A stretch of 23,816 nucleotides of DNA from a virus, in the IMG/VR virus record IMGVR_UViG_3300010160_000225, positions 1 to 23,816 of that record, one strand, 5' to 3'. Numbering within the stretch: position 1 is the stretch's first letter; every line of letters begins with the position of its first letter. The notes below the pieces were generated by a model. That model was not told the DNA's origin. It saw only the letters and a list, made by a program, of their open reading frames with translations, and did no database searches. Positions 1 to 7,784 of this stretch are shown piece after piece. The position numbers were made by a program, and so were the translations under genes.

Positions 1-1746
1 GAAGCAGACAGTTTTACAGTCCGAGCTACCGATAGCAATTCAAATTCGGGTACACAAGCATATTCTGTAAGTATATTGACCAACTTGTGGACAATTCAAT
101 TAACTAGCTATAGTGGCGGTGCAGCATCAGGCCCGCCAATTTCAATAAATGAAAACAATACACTCACATATACAATTACTGCACCTGGCCAGATACCAAT
201 AAATCAAACTGCTGAAGTAAGACTTGTTGCACCTAAAACAACTGATGCAGCCGACGTCGACTTTGAAACTATTTCAGTTAACTTAACTGGAAGAACTGGA
301 ACAGCGACATTTACAGTATTGGCTGACAATCTTACAGAAGGATCCGAGTACTGCACAGTGACATTGTATTATAGCAACGGATTAGTAGCCACCTGGGGTA
401 GAGTAAATATTGCAGATACCTCTACTACGCCTGCACCAACAATTGCATTGTCAGTTGGTTTACTCAATGGATCGCGTGGTCTATTGTATACCGATTCGGT
501 CATAGCATCTGGCGGAACTAGCCCGTATACATATACTCTATTCTCTGGCACAATGCCTCCGGGCTTGACAATTGGATCAGATGGTACTGTTTCTGGCAGA
601 CCAACTACTCTAGGTACATACACCTTTACCTTAAAAGGAATGGACGCTAACAGTTACTATGCAACTAGAGCCTACACTGTTACCATTGATCCGTTGACTG
701 TTACAATTAGCCCGGATACATTGCCTGATACTACACAAGGATTGAGCTACAATCAATTGTTGAGTTCGAGTGGTGGGCAAGGTACATACACATATACATT
801 GTTAAGCGGCAGTTTGCCTGTTGCAACAAGTTTGAGTTCGGGTGGTATAATTTCAGGAACTATAAGTGGATCGGCTGTCACAGCATCATTTACAGTTACA
901 TCAACTGACTCATACGGTAATTCTGGTAGCAAGTCATATATGATAACAGTCAATGCAGCAGTTACACCACCTACTCCGACACCACCAACACCAGTTCCAA
1001 CACCACCTACTCCAACACCACCTACTCCAACACCACCTACTCCAACACCACCTACTCCAACACCACCAACACCAGTTCCGACACCACCAACACCACCAAC
1101 ACCACCAACACCTACTCAGTCATTGACTATATCTGGATCGTTTGATTGGGGTACAAAAGGATTTGCATATTCTGATACTGTTTCATGTAGCGGAGGCACC
1201 GGTCCTTATACCTGGAGCGTATTATACGGGTCATTGCCAGGGGGGTTAAGTTTAAGCGCCGGAAGTGCAACTACAGGAAGACTGTCCGGAACACCGTCGG
1301 GTGATTCCAATGAAGTGGCATTTACTATAAAAGCAGTTGATACAATAGGCAATTGGGGAGAAGCGGCAGAAACTACAATAATGTTCCCTCTGGATAGACC
1401 TACACTTGGAACTTTTACTGGCACATCTGGAGAAGTCGTTGGCTTCTTCATGCAAGGAACACAATGGGCAGTAATCGACGGCGCGGGAAATATACTCGGT
1501 CAAGGTAATGTGGCTCCAAATTGGAATGGAACATCCTGGGGACTGGCCAGTTGGACAAATACAACAGACGGAACTATATCGGGATTCTCATCTCCGGTGA
1601 ATGGATGGGGAACAGCATTGGCTCAAAACACGACAGCAGATACAACAAAAACTGTTAGCATGAGCGTCGCCTGGTTCCACAAGAGTGTTTCGCAAGGATC
1701 TCAAACCTACACAAATATAACGTTAAGTCTTGTTTGTGTTGGGTAA
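1..1746 (+). CDS. Ig-like repeat tail fibre / surface protein, 5'-truncated by window edge
   Basis: The reading frame is open from base 1, so the gene begins before the window; the TTG at 76 is only an internal codon. The protein is a chain of beta-sandwich domains. The first codons look like the end of a putative-Ig (He_PIG-type) repeat. A Calx-beta-like segment follows (about bases 90-420), then two PIG-type repeats (about 430-950) with the typical GG-x-PYTYTL ... LPPGL ... SGTP pattern. A Pro-Thr linker (960-1112), a third PIG repeat (about 1125-1390) and a unique Gly/Trp-rich C-terminal domain (about 1395-1746) complete it. Such architectures are usual in phage tail fibres, baseplate or capsid decoration proteins that contact the host surface. 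The unique C-terminal domain could be the receptor-facing tip. Function is inferred from architecture only; no catalytic motif is visible. Confidence 0.85.
   Translation, partial: EADSFTVRATDSNSNSGTQAYSVSILTNLWTIQLTSYSGGAASGPPISINENNTLTYTITAPGQIPINQTAEVRLVAPKTTDAADVDFETISVNLTGRTGTATFTVLADNLTEGSEYCTVTLYYSNGLVATWGRVNIADTSTTPAPTIALSVGLLNGSRGLLYTDSVIASGGTSPYTYTLFSGTMPPGLTIGSDGTVSGRPTTLGTYTFTLKGMDANSYYATRAYTVTIDPLTVTISPDTLPDTTQGLSYNQLLSSSGGQGTYTYTLLSGSLPVATSLSSGGIISGTISGSAVTASFTVTSTDSYGNSGSKSYMITVNAAVTPPTPTPPTPVPTPPTPTPPTPTPPTPTPPTPTPPTPVPTPPTPPTPPTPTQSLTISGSFDWGTKGFAYSDTVSCSGGTGPYTWSVLYGSLPGGLSLSAGSATTGRLSGTPSGDSNEVAFTIKAVDTIGNWGEAAETTIMFPLDRPTLGTFTGTSGEVVGFFMQGTQWAVIDGAGNILGQGNVAPNWNGTSWGLASWTNTTDGTISGFSSPVNGWGTALAQNTTADTTKTVSMSVAWFHKSVSQGSQTYTNITLSLVCVG
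961..1112 (+). repeat. Pro-Thr tandem repeat linker (15-base unit)
   Basis: Imperfect tandem copies of a 15-base unit (ACACCACCTACTCCA and variants) encode PPTPT/PPTPV pentapeptides. Some units are reduced to ACACCACCA at the 3' end. The protein segment is a rigid, extended, unstructured hinge between Ig-like domains. Such repeats change copy number by slippage, so linker length may vary between strains. Confidence 0.9.
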
Positions 1747-1768
1747 GTTTATTAACTAAGACTATAAC

Positions 1769-2293
1769 ATGCCATTAAATACATCAGATTTTATACCAGG
1801 CTCATTATCGGGCAGTGCTACCTTGTTCTCCAAAGGATCTGCATTTAGCAAAACAATCACACTCGACGGCGTCCCCGAAGGTAACGAAAAGTTTGTAGCC
1901 AAATTGCGTAAATATAGTACCTCTGGACAAGTTGTTGCGTCAAGTGCAATTGCCAGGATCAATGATACCAGCCAGGCAGATGCAGCAGCAGTGTATAACT
2001 TGTCTGCCAGTGCTTTTGCAGTGACGGAAGGAAGTAGTGTTGTAATTACCCTGACTACACTTAATGTACCAAATGGCACAACAGTGCCCTACACTATAAC
2101 AGGCATTACTTCTGCTGATATAGGCGTATTACCATTGGTAGGAACATTCACTGTTACATCAGCTGGTGTGTCGACTGCTACACTCACACTGGCATTAACA
2201 CAGGATAACGTTGCTGAAAACAATGAAGTTATGACAGTTACACTAACTGGTATCACTCCAGTTACAAATGTAAGGGTCACAATTATTGGATAA
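1769..2293 (+). CDS. Beta-rich structural protein with Calx-beta-like domain
   Basis: A 174-aa protein that starts 22 bases after the tail-fibre-like gene, with no clear Shine-Dalgarno, so it may be translated by coupling. It is rich in Ser, Thr, Val and Gly. The second half (about residues 75-174) has the Calx-beta-like pattern of alternating strands, with VTEGSSVVITLTT early and DNVAENNEVMTVTLTG late. It resembles the N-terminal segment of the preceding protein, so it is probably another exposed virion component such as a fibre subunit, decoration protein or fibre-associated protein. It is the last gene of the + strand unit and ends directly at a strong terminator. The function is inferred from fold and position. 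Confidence 0.75.
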   Translation: MPLNTSDFIPGSLSGSATLFSKGSAFSKTITLDGVPEGNEKFVAKLRKYSTSGQVVASSAIARINDTSQADAAAVYNLSASAFAVTEGSSVVITLTTLNVPNGTTVPYTITGITSADIGVLPLVGTFTVTSAGVSTATLTLALTQDNVAENNEVMTVTLTGITPVTNVRVTIIG

Positions 2294-2296
2294 CAA

Positions 2297-2322
2297 AAAA
2301 CAGGACCCTAAGGTCCTGTTTT
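2297..2322. terminator. Bidirectional intrinsic terminator
   Basis: A perfect 11-bp stem (AAAACAGGACC / GGTCCTGTTTT) closes a CTAA loop, with an A run on one side and a T run on the other. It works for both strands. It sits between the convergent structural gene ending at 2293 and thyX ending at 2343, and marks the boundary between the virion module and the metabolism module. Confidence 0.93.
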
Positions 2323-2342
2323 GTTATTGTTTTTCAAAAATA

Positions 2343-3026
2343 TTATTGAGTTATGTACTCATTGGCCATTGGGAAAATTGCCGCAATTGCCTGGGCACAG
2401 GCCAGTGCAACAATTTGATGCTCTTTCTGTGTACCATTTGCACTGCGCAATTCAATAAAATGAACCCACGAACGCAACGTTCCATTCATATACAAACGGC
2501 TTACTGTGTTACCTTCAGGTAGTACCACTCGAGCCTGTTCTTTTGCAATACCGTGATCAACAGCCCAGGCGTATGCTTCTCGGGCCTTGTCAATTACCAA
2601 TTGCTGCATTTGTTCCCATTGCCATGCCAGTCGACGACCGTCATCGGTAGTTAGATCCAGTTCAACACTGTTCTGTCTGTTTTTAGTGTCCTGAAGTCGG
2701 GCCTCTCGGATCTCAAAACTAAGATCTTTTGTTGGATCTGCATACCGCTGGCTAAACTCTTGAAAAGCAAAACTACGATGTCGCAAGATTTGTCTTGCAA
2801 TATCACGAGTTGTTTCAATCTCTACACAAGCACTAACCATTTCAAGTGGGCTCCAATGTGCATGTTTGACCAAATACCGAATAAGTTTTTCGCTGGTCTC
2901 TGTATTAAGCTGATTAGAAGGGTTACTAACGCGAGCACAATACGCAATTAACTCTTGTGCATCAACAATACCTTGTTGTGCAAACTCAGCAGTTGGTTGT
3001 GAATAAGATAAAAGTGAAACTTTCAT
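2343..3026 (-). CDS. thyX: Flavin-dependent thymidylate synthase ThyX
   Basis: A 227-aa protein, the usual length for ThyX. ThyX makes dTMP from dUMP using methylene-tetrahydrofolate, FAD and NADPH. The signature motif RHR-x7-S-x-R is seen at residues 82-94 (R82, H83, R84, S92, R94). The flanking ARVSNPSNQ and HWSPLE segments are also typical of the family. A phage-borne ThyX raises the dTTP supply for replication and makes the phage independent of the host enzyme type. It is the last gene of the unit that starts with the metallopeptidase-VWA gene; its start overlaps the end of the 113-aa gene upstream by 4 bases (ATGA-type coupling). The left end faces the bidirectional terminator. Confidence 0.97.
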   Translation of the reverse strand: MKVSLLSYSQPTAEFAQQGIVDAQELIAYCARVSNPSNQLNTETSEKLIRYLVKHAHWSPLEMVSACVEIETTRDIARQILRHRSFAFQEFSQRYADPTKDLSFEIREARLQDTKNRQNSVELDLTTDDGRRLAWQWEQMQQLVIDKAREAYAWAVDHGIAKEQARVVLPEGNTVSRLYMNGTLRSWVHFIELRSANGTQKEHQIVALACAQAIAAIFPMANEYITQ

Positions 3027-3364
3027 AGGTCTTTAAGAATTTCGTCTGTGATTGGTTGAACAGCACTTACAACATCATCGATGCTGACAAAAAAGTCAAC
3101 ATCAACAATGATATTGTCTAGTGCCTTGAGTTTCGAGTCTAACATTTCTTCAATATCAACTGGATCAATACCGTCTTTAAGTAGCTCTTTGATGTCAATA
3201 TTAACTACGGTTCCGTCGATTAAATTTACACTAAGCGACTGTAGCATGGTAATAGGGACTTCATCTTTTTCTACTTGTTTAAGAATACTTTTCCATTGAT
3301 CTCGAAGGGTCACATTAATCTTTTTTAGCTTCGACCTGGGTTTTTTTCTTGGTTGAACGGACAT
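3023..3364 (-). CDS. Conserved phage-type protein, unknown function
   Basis: A 113-aa protein with a very basic N-terminus (Arg/Lys/Pro-rich, residues 5-16) followed by an acidic helical body. Its start lies about 50 bases inside the end of the upstream 224-aa gene, and its stop overlaps the thyX start. No clear Shine-Dalgarno is seen, so it is probably read by translational coupling. The pattern of 'LRDQWKSIL', 'IKELL' and 'VDFFVSIDDVVSAVQPITDEILKDL' recalls small conserved proteins of myoviruses, but I do not recognise a function. The basic tail suggests nucleic-acid or acidic-partner contact. Confidence 0.7.
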   Translation of the reverse strand: MSVQPRKKPRSKLKKINVTLRDQWKSILKQVEKDEVPITMLQSLSVNLIDGTVVNIDIKELLKDGIDPVDIEEMLDSKLKALDNIIVDVDFFVSIDDVVSAVQPITDEILKDL

Positions 3365-3989
3365 TTTTTTTAGTCTCTGGGAATAATGCCGCTGCTTCTA
3401 TTAGCAAACGGTCTGCTTCTTGCATCATTGATTCAGCATTCTTTTTCATAATAGCAGCCTGATTGATACGATCCCGTGCTAGGTCTTCATCGCTGAGTGC
3501 TTCAGTTAGAGATGCTGTAATAGGAGCAGGAGTTGATCTACTATTTGTGGGCACTCCTACTTCGCGCACATCTTGTGTACGTTTCTTACCAGTCATGCCG
3601 GTGTTTGAATCGAGATCTTTCAATCGTTTAACTGCATCTTCACCTTTGGCCATCTCAGACAAAATGGAGTTTAATTCATCAAGACGAACTGAACTGTTAT
3701 TTGTAGGCGTAACTAAGATTTGATTAGTTGGTACCTTTTTCATAAGTCCATCTTTATGCAAGGCCTCCAGGCAGTTGCGACCATCGTGCATTAAACTTCT
3801 GAATAATGCATCTGACAGATTGTCTGCTTGTTGCCCAACTGGACTTTCGAGAACTTTCATTACCACGTCGTGATATAGTCTAGGTAACAAATCGCTATAT
3901 GCTACCAAGCACATATGTTCTTCATCGGGTATTACCCGAAATAGAATAACTACTTTTTTGTCGTTGTGTTTTCCAACATGTTTATACAT
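3315..3989 (-). CDS. Conserved phage-type protein, unknown function
   Basis: A 224-aa protein with a good ribosome site (AAAGGA, 6 bases before ATG). Residues 1-75 form a compact globular part that includes LFRVIPDEEHMCLVAYSDLL and SPVGQQADNLSDALF. The middle is Thr/Pro/Ser-rich and probably flexible. The C-terminal 70 residues are a long charged helix, likely a coiled coil, ending in a Lys-rich tail. The globular part resembles proteins common in large tailed phages, but I cannot assign a role. It sits in the metallopeptidase-VWA-to-ThyX unit. Confidence 0.72.
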   Translation of the reverse strand: MYKHVGKHNDKKVVILFRVIPDEEHMCLVAYSDLLPRLYHDVVMKVLESPVGQQADNLSDALFRSLMHDGRNCLEALHKDGLMKKVPTNQILVTPTNNSSVRLDELNSILSEMAKGEDAVKRLKDLDSNTGMTGKKRTQDVREVGVPTNSRSTPAPITASLTEALSDEDLARDRINQAAIMKKNAESMMQEADRLLIEAAALFPETKKNVRSTKKKTQVEAKKD

Positions 3990-4007
3990 GATATTTCCTT
4001 TGTTGAT

Positions 4008-4235
4008 TTATTCAGTTTCTTCTGATTTGGCCTGAGCTTCGCGAGCAGCATTTAAAAATGCCGCGATACGATCATAAAGCCCGCCAACTGCTGATAGTTC
4101 ATTGGCTTTCCAGGCGCCGCGTGTTGAGGCAGTTTCCAGTGCTTGAAGAATTGCAGTTAAATCCTGTAGCGTCAATGTTGGACGATCTTCTGCTGGTTGT
4201 TCCACACTTGAAGTGGTAGTTGTGTCAGATATCAT
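4008..4235 (-). CDS. Small helical protein, unknown
   Basis: A 75-aa protein. I chose the ATG at 4235 rather than a longer form because GGAG lies 7 bases upstream of it. The N-terminal 25 residues are Thr/Ser-rich and probably disordered. The rest (LTLQDLTAILQALETAS ... LYDRIAAFLNAAREAQAK) forms two amphipathic helices. Small helical proteins of this kind are common in phages, but no function is recognised. Confidence 0.65.
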   Translation of the reverse strand: MISDTTTTSSVEQPAEDRPTLTLQDLTAILQALETASTRGAWKANELSAVGGLYDRIAAFLNAAREAQAKSEETE

Positions 4236-4282
4236 TATTAATCTCCGTTGATACACATATTTAATGCTAGACTGCTGGGTGC

Positions 4283-4573
4283 CTAAAATTTATTAATCTC
4301 AGGCAAAGATAAAGCAAAATACGAAGCTTCGCTATGAATTTCAAATGCGGCACGACTACATAGTATCAAATTGGTAACACCATTGTTACTATTGCTACTA
4401 GTAACCTGGCCAAAATAAAATCGTCCCTGCAAATTGCCATAGATCCAATCAGTTACCTTTTTAGGGGAACAACTCATGTCAAAATCCACTGCAAAAAAAT
4501 GCAGCGGACATCGACTGACTATTCTCAAATTGGCTACACTAAGAGGATTAGGCTGGTAGAATTGTGTTGACAA
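4283..4573 (-). CDS. Small phage protein, unknown, TTG start
   Basis: A 96-aa protein that begins at TTG. AGGA lies 8 bases upstream of that codon and supports it, since no ATG is available before residue 33. It overlaps the end of the upstream gene by 26 bases. The centre has the pattern DWIYGNLQGRFYFG, and hydrophobic strands alternate through the chain, suggesting a small alpha/beta fold. I recognise the general 'W-I-x-x-N-L-x-G-R-F' look from small phage proteins but know no function. Confidence 0.6.
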   Translation of the reverse strand: MSTQFYQPNPLSVANLRIVSRCPLHFFAVDFDMSCSPKKVTDWIYGNLQGRFYFGQVTSSNSNNGVTNLILCSRAAFEIHSEASYFALSLPEINKF

Positions 4574-4799
4574 TATCTTCTTCCTGATCTTCGAGATCCA
4601 ACCTGTCCTTTAAATACTCATTTGCAGTGTCAACAAAGGTATTTAACAAGTGCGGTTGACCAGTCATGATTGAAATCTCAGCTGCTCTGGCCAAGTCATC
4701 TAGGTACCGTTCGCAGTCTAATAGTTTTAAAGTTAGAGACTTGACCAGCTCTTGAGCTTCTGTTAAGTCTATAATTGTTGTAGGGTTGGTGACTTTCAT
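4548..4799 (-). CDS. Small helical acidic protein, unknown
   Basis: An 83-aa protein. The ATG at 4799 is preferred because it overlaps the stop of the metallopeptidase-VWA gene (AAATGA), a typical coupled start; a 9-residue longer form is open but would run inside that gene. The sequence is mostly helical (LTEAQELVKSLTLKLLDCERYL) with an acidic C-terminus (DLEDQEEDIV). No catalytic motif is visible and the function is unknown. Its tight coupling suggests a link with the VWA protein. Confidence 0.68.
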   Translation of the reverse strand: MKVTNPTTIIDLTEAQELVKSLTLKLLDCERYLDDLARAAEISIMTGQPHLLNTFVDTANEYLKDRLDLEDQEEDIVNTILPA

Positions 4800-6049
4800 T
4801 TTGCCGCATCCTCGTAGTGAGCCCAAATACCAAATGGTGCTTCTGCGCCCGGGTTACCTTTGATAATCCAAACAGTATCGCAGTAATCTGGGTCGCCCCA
4901 GCTACCGTATGGCATACCGTCTGTGAACACAATCAATTTTTTAGGTTGAATGTCTTCTTCTTTCATGTAGCGCCAATTGGCCATAAAGTCTGTACCACCA
5001 CCACCCTTGGGTTCATAGGTCCCGATACTTTCCATGTTGTCGTGTGTGAACTCTTGCATATTGTAAACATCGGTGTCAAAGGACCAAACACTAATTTTAT
5101 AATCTGAGTATGAATCCATAATGCCTTGGATCTCACCAAGGAATATCTTCAATTCAGCTTCACCAATACTGCCCGACGTGTCAATGGCAACACACAAGTC
5201 TACAGTTTCACCGGGTTTCATTCCGGGCAAAATTGCATCCATGTGCCAGCTTCGACGGTTGGGCTTGCTCCAGCTAAAGTCATCTTTGATTGTACTTTGT
5301 ATCTGTTGCAACAACAGTTCTCGCCAATCGATCACACTTTCGGTCATGTCTTTGATCAGACGCTTGACACCTAATGGCAAGTCGCCTGTACCGCAGGCCT
5401 GTGCCGCTTGTAAAATTGCTTCTTTGACTTCGTCACGAAGGGCTTTGCGTTGATCCTTAGACAACTTTGGCCTGCCGTCTTTGCCTTCGTTGTCACCATC
5501 ATCACCTTCTCCTTCGTCGTCATCCAGGTGTTCATCCAGCAATTGATCCAGCAATTGTTGCATATTGATCTTCTTGGCATTTTTATACAAATCGTCGTAG
5601 ACTTCTTCGTAGCTCATGCCTCGGTATTTGCGATCATACAAGATTGGAACAGTGGTAATTTTTTGCCCAATATTGTGATCAATAAGATCGCTGTTGACAC
5701 AATAGTCAGCGGCAATATTACTCAACACAGGATCACGGTCTTGCCGGCGTCCCAAGTGGTCATATACCACGTGAAGTACTTCATGCCCAAACAAAAATTC
5801 ACATTCTTTAAGACTCAACCGCTGAATGAAAGTGCTGTTATACCAAAAAGTTCGCCCGTCGGTGGCAGCAGTTGGGCACCATGAATCGGCATTTACCAAC
5901 TTGAGACGAGTTGCCAAGTTGCCAAAAAACCCTGCACGTAGCAACAGACCAACACGAGCAGTTATAAGTTTTTCCCTAGCGGCATTATCAACTTTTGGGT
6001 CAGTGACAGTTACGGCTTTTTCTTTAGTAGACAGAGTAGTATCGCTCAT
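4796..6049 (-). CDS. Metallopeptidase-VWA fusion protein (MoxR partner)
   Basis: A 417-aa protein with two recognisable parts. Residues about 25-150 match the putative metallopeptidase domain family: H89-E90-x-x-H93 in HEVLHVVYDHLGRR, followed by NIAADYCVN (D115), a likely third metal ligand. A Lys/Asp/Glu-rich linker lies at 170-200. Residues about 283-417 form a VWA-like domain with a MIDAS site: DTSGS at D290-S294 and GGTD at 351-354. In bacteria, VWA proteins work with MoxR AAA+ ATPases as chaperone pairs that insert metals or remodel complexes; the MoxR gene lies next to this one. This pair occurs in several large phages, but its substrate there is not known to me. It has its own promoter (6076-6104) and a ribosome site (AAAAGGA). 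Confidence 0.9.
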   Translation of the reverse strand: MSDTTLSTKEKAVTVTDPKVDNAAREKLITARVGLLLRAGFFGNLATRLKLVNADSWCPTAATDGRTFWYNSTFIQRLSLKECEFLFGHEVLHVVYDHLGRRQDRDPVLSNIAADYCVNSDLIDHNIGQKITTVPILYDRKYRGMSYEEVYDDLYKNAKKINMQQLLDQLLDEHLDDDEGEGDDGDNEGKDGRPKLSKDQRKALRDEVKEAILQAAQACGTGDLPLGVKRLIKDMTESVIDWRELLLQQIQSTIKDDFSWSKPNRRSWHMDAILPGMKPGETVDLCVAIDTSGSIGEAELKIFLGEIQGIMDSYSDYKISVWSFDTDVYNMQEFTHDNMESIGTYEPKGGGGTDFMANWRYMKEEDIQPKKLIVFTDGMPYGSWGDPDYCDTVWIIKGNPGAEAPFGIWAHYEDAAK

Positions 6050-6075
6050 TGTGCGTCCTTTTGTTTAGTTCTATT

Positions 6076-6104
6076 ATTATACAATACTTGCGCTCATTTG
6101 TCAA
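6076..6104 (-). promoter_or_regulatory. Consensus sigma-70 promoter for metallopeptidase-VWA unit
   Basis: On the - strand, TTGACA (6099-6104) is followed after exactly 17 bases by TATAAT (6076-6081). Both boxes are perfect consensus. The start codon at 6049 leaves a leader of about 20 bases. The -35 box overlaps the base of the 13-bp hairpin at 6103-6129. Confidence 0.93.
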
Positions 6105-6129
6105 GTAAGGGGCCCAGGGCCCCTTACTT
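6103..6129 (-). terminator. GC-rich hairpin after moxR, abutting next promoter
   Basis: A perfect 13-bp inverted repeat (AAGTAAGGGGCCC / GGGCCCCTTACTT) around a single central base begins 2 bases after the moxR stop. It is very stable but is followed by ACTTGACA rather than a T run. It may stop transcription inefficiently, protect the moxR mRNA 3' end, or insulate the next promoter. Confidence 0.75.
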
Positions 6130-6130
6130 G

Positions 6131-7234
6131 TTACTTGCCTGCGGCTGCTACAACGTACTTGCCGAACCGCTTATGGAACTCATCAAATGTCTTGAGCTTG
6201 CCCGGAACAAACGGAATGCCGTATGTGGTAATTGCAATACGGGATGCCATAACAACCAGTTCGGTAGTAAAATTGTCCATGGTAAAGCGGAAGAAGTTAT
6301 CGGCCTGCTTGTTAAACTCATCCAGTTTGCCTTCAGACTTGTCGTACACTTCTTTGAGCTCGTAACACAAGCTGATAGTCAAAGAGTACATTGCACTAAC
6401 TTCTTTGATCTTGAGTTCGCTTACACGCCCTGACAGCACATCTTCTGGCCTTGGCATCTGCCCTGATACCTTGCGGTGAGCGTTGAACTTGACTGCCAGG
6501 CCTTCGCCAACTGCACCAGCAATCAAATCTACAGTGCTGTTGTCAGTAGTGTCGTCGTCCTCGAGCAGTTCGCTAACAAAGGTCCATGTGCGCGGAGTAG
6601 CAAAAGAACGTGAATTGGCACGTGGGTCAAAGTCAAACAGGTCTTGTTTGGCAAATGACAAATAGCCAACCACGTCTTTGTGTATACGATTTTGTACTGC
6701 CCAGGTCTGCCAAGATTCAAAATCTACACGCATTTCCAAATGGATGAAACGGTTAGCCAGTGGGCTAGGCATACGATATGTAACACCTTTATCGCTTTCG
6801 CGATTGCCAGCCGCAACAATAACAACATTGTCGGGCAGTACATACTTACCGATACGACGGTTCAGGATCAGCTGGTAACCGGCTGCTTGAACACTTGGTG
6901 CGGCACTGTTCATTTCGTCCAAGAACAGTACAATGATTGGATATTGTTTGGCCATTTCTGCGTCAGGCAAGTCAATTGGAGGTGCCCAATCCATCTTTCC
7001 ATTGTCTTTATTAAAATATGGAATGCCGCGCAGATCGGTTGGCTCCATTTGTGACAAACGCAGGTCGATCATGTGTCCGCCCAGGTCTTTGGCAATGCCT
7101 GCTACCAAATCTGATTTACCAATGCCGGGAGGGCCCCAGAGGAATACAGGACGTTGGTGCTTGAAGCATCGGATAAGTCCTCGACGAGCTTCTGTAGAAG
7201 TTACTGTGCGGTTTTCAGAAATACTGGACGACAT
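6131..7234 (-). CDS. MoxR-family AAA+ ATPase
   Basis: A 367-aa ATPase. Walker A is GPPGIGKS (residues 34-41), Walker B is VLFLDEMN (102-109), sensor 1 is AAGN (141-144), and the NRF of the arginine-finger region is at 161-163. The LRLSQMEPTDLRGIP segment after Walker A is the typical MoxR/AAA_5 signature. Family members are ring-forming chaperones that use ATP to remodel a client bound by a VWA partner. That partner is encoded directly downstream (4796-6049), although each gene has its own promoter. In a phage the client could be a virion assembly intermediate or a host complex; this is inference. Confidence 0.93.
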   Translation of the reverse strand: MSSSISENRTVTSTEARRGLIRCFKHQRPVFLWGPPGIGKSDLVAGIAKDLGGHMIDLRLSQMEPTDLRGIPYFNKDNGKMDWAPPIDLPDAEMAKQYPIIVLFLDEMNSAAPSVQAAGYQLILNRRIGKYVLPDNVVIVAAGNRESDKGVTYRMPSPLANRFIHLEMRVDFESWQTWAVQNRIHKDVVGYLSFAKQDLFDFDPRANSRSFATPRTWTFVSELLEDDDTTDNSTVDLIAGAVGEGLAVKFNAHRKVSGQMPRPEDVLSGRVSELKIKEVSAMYSLTISLCYELKEVYDKSEGKLDEFNKQADNFFRFTMDNFTTELVVMASRIAITTYGIPFVPGKLKTFDEFHKRFGKYVVAAAGK

Positions 7235-7268
7235 AAAGGATCTTTCGTGGTTGTTAAATTGTAAAACT

Positions 7269-7298
7269 ATTATAACATTAAAACAATAACCTGAGCAA
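7269..7298 (-). promoter_or_regulatory. Sigma-70-like promoter for moxR
   Basis: On the - strand, TTGCTC (7293-7298), an 18-base spacer and a perfect TATAAT (7269-7274). The -35 box lies inside the loop and stem of the terminator hairpin at 7282-7314, so RNA made from the upstream gene folds over the promoter of the next one. Confidence 0.75.
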
Positions 7299-7314
7299 TT
7301 GCCAGGTTATTGTT
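7280..7314 (-). terminator. Intrinsic terminator downstream of the 128-aa gene
   Basis: A 12-bp perfect stem (AACAATAACCTG / CAGGTTATTGTT on the - strand) with a 9-base loop that contains GCAATTGC is followed by TTTT. It begins 9 bases after the stop at 7323. Its loop also carries the -35 region of the moxR promoter. Confidence 0.85.
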
Positions 7315-7322
7315 TGTTGCAA

Positions 7323-7709
7323 TTATGCAACGCCAGCAGCTGGCTTGGTCGCAAAGTATTGATATGGGAGACCTTGGGTGTATGCAAAGTACTCGTAATC
7401 GCCATTGGCGCCTTCGGCATCCATGAGCCATGCAATCACACGCTCACGGTTGGTACCAGTATGCATGAGATTTGCCACACGGTCTTCAAACTCTACCACA
7501 GCGCGGGCCTGTGCTTCTTTTAGGGCAACATCTTCTTGCTCGATGATCTCGCCCAGTAATTGGAACTCAGCTTCAAAATCTGCAAGGGTCCAAGTTGAAG
7601 TGTCAACACCGCGAGGGCGAACACCGTAAGCGTCTTTGTACATTTCCCAATAGGTGGATTGGGCTTGTTCCAGCTTGCTCATCTCTTTCCAGCTTTTGAG
7701 ATCTTCCAT
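7323..7709 (-). CDS. Conserved phage protein with YKDAYGVRPRG motif
   Basis: A 128-aa protein with GGAG 6 bases before the ATG. Residues 20-34 read YWEMYKDAYGVRPRG; the 'Y-K-D-x-Y-G-x-R-P-R' pattern recurs in a widespread family of small proteins from large phages, which I recognise by pattern only. The rest is helical and acidic with a likely amphipathic helix (EIIEQEDVALKEAQARAVVEFEDRV). It has its own consensus promoter, nearly identical to that of the next gene upstream, and its own terminator, which suggests strong early expression. Function unknown. Confidence 0.78.
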   Translation of the reverse strand: MEDLKSWKEMSKLEQAQSTYWEMYKDAYGVRPRGVDTSTWTLADFEAEFQLLGEIIEQEDVALKEAQARAVVEFEDRVANLMHTGTNRERVIAWLMDAEGANGDYEYFAYTQGLPYQYFATKPAAGVA

Positions 7710-7720
7710 TTGTAACTCCA

Positions 7721-7778
7721 GTTTGTTGCTGTCTATGTATGTATTATACCCGAAATCTGTCTAGCTGTCAACCGTTTT
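7721..7778 (-). repeat. Promoter-bearing 58-bp repeat, copy 1
   Basis: This 58-base segment matches 8068-8125 with two mismatches by eye. It carries a complete consensus promoter and leader. The copies lie directly upstream of two different small genes. Confidence 0.9.
7743..7771 (-). promoter_or_regulatory. Consensus sigma-70 promoter for the 128-aa gene
   Basis: On the - strand, TTGACA (7766-7771), a 17-base spacer ending TTTCGGG, and TATAAT (7743-7748). Both boxes are perfect. The leader to the ATG at 7709 is about 27 bases. It lies within the 58-bp repeat. Confidence 0.94.
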
Positions 7779-7784
7779 AAAAAT

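Noticed and set aside
961-1112. CRISPR array
   Set aside because: The repeats are short, in-frame, contiguous and code for Pro-Thr repeats; there are no unique spacers.
4817-5884. Plus-strand ORFs inside the metallopeptidase-VWA gene
   Set aside because: They are antisense shadows of a well supported gene with HExxH and MIDAS motifs and have no ribosome sites.
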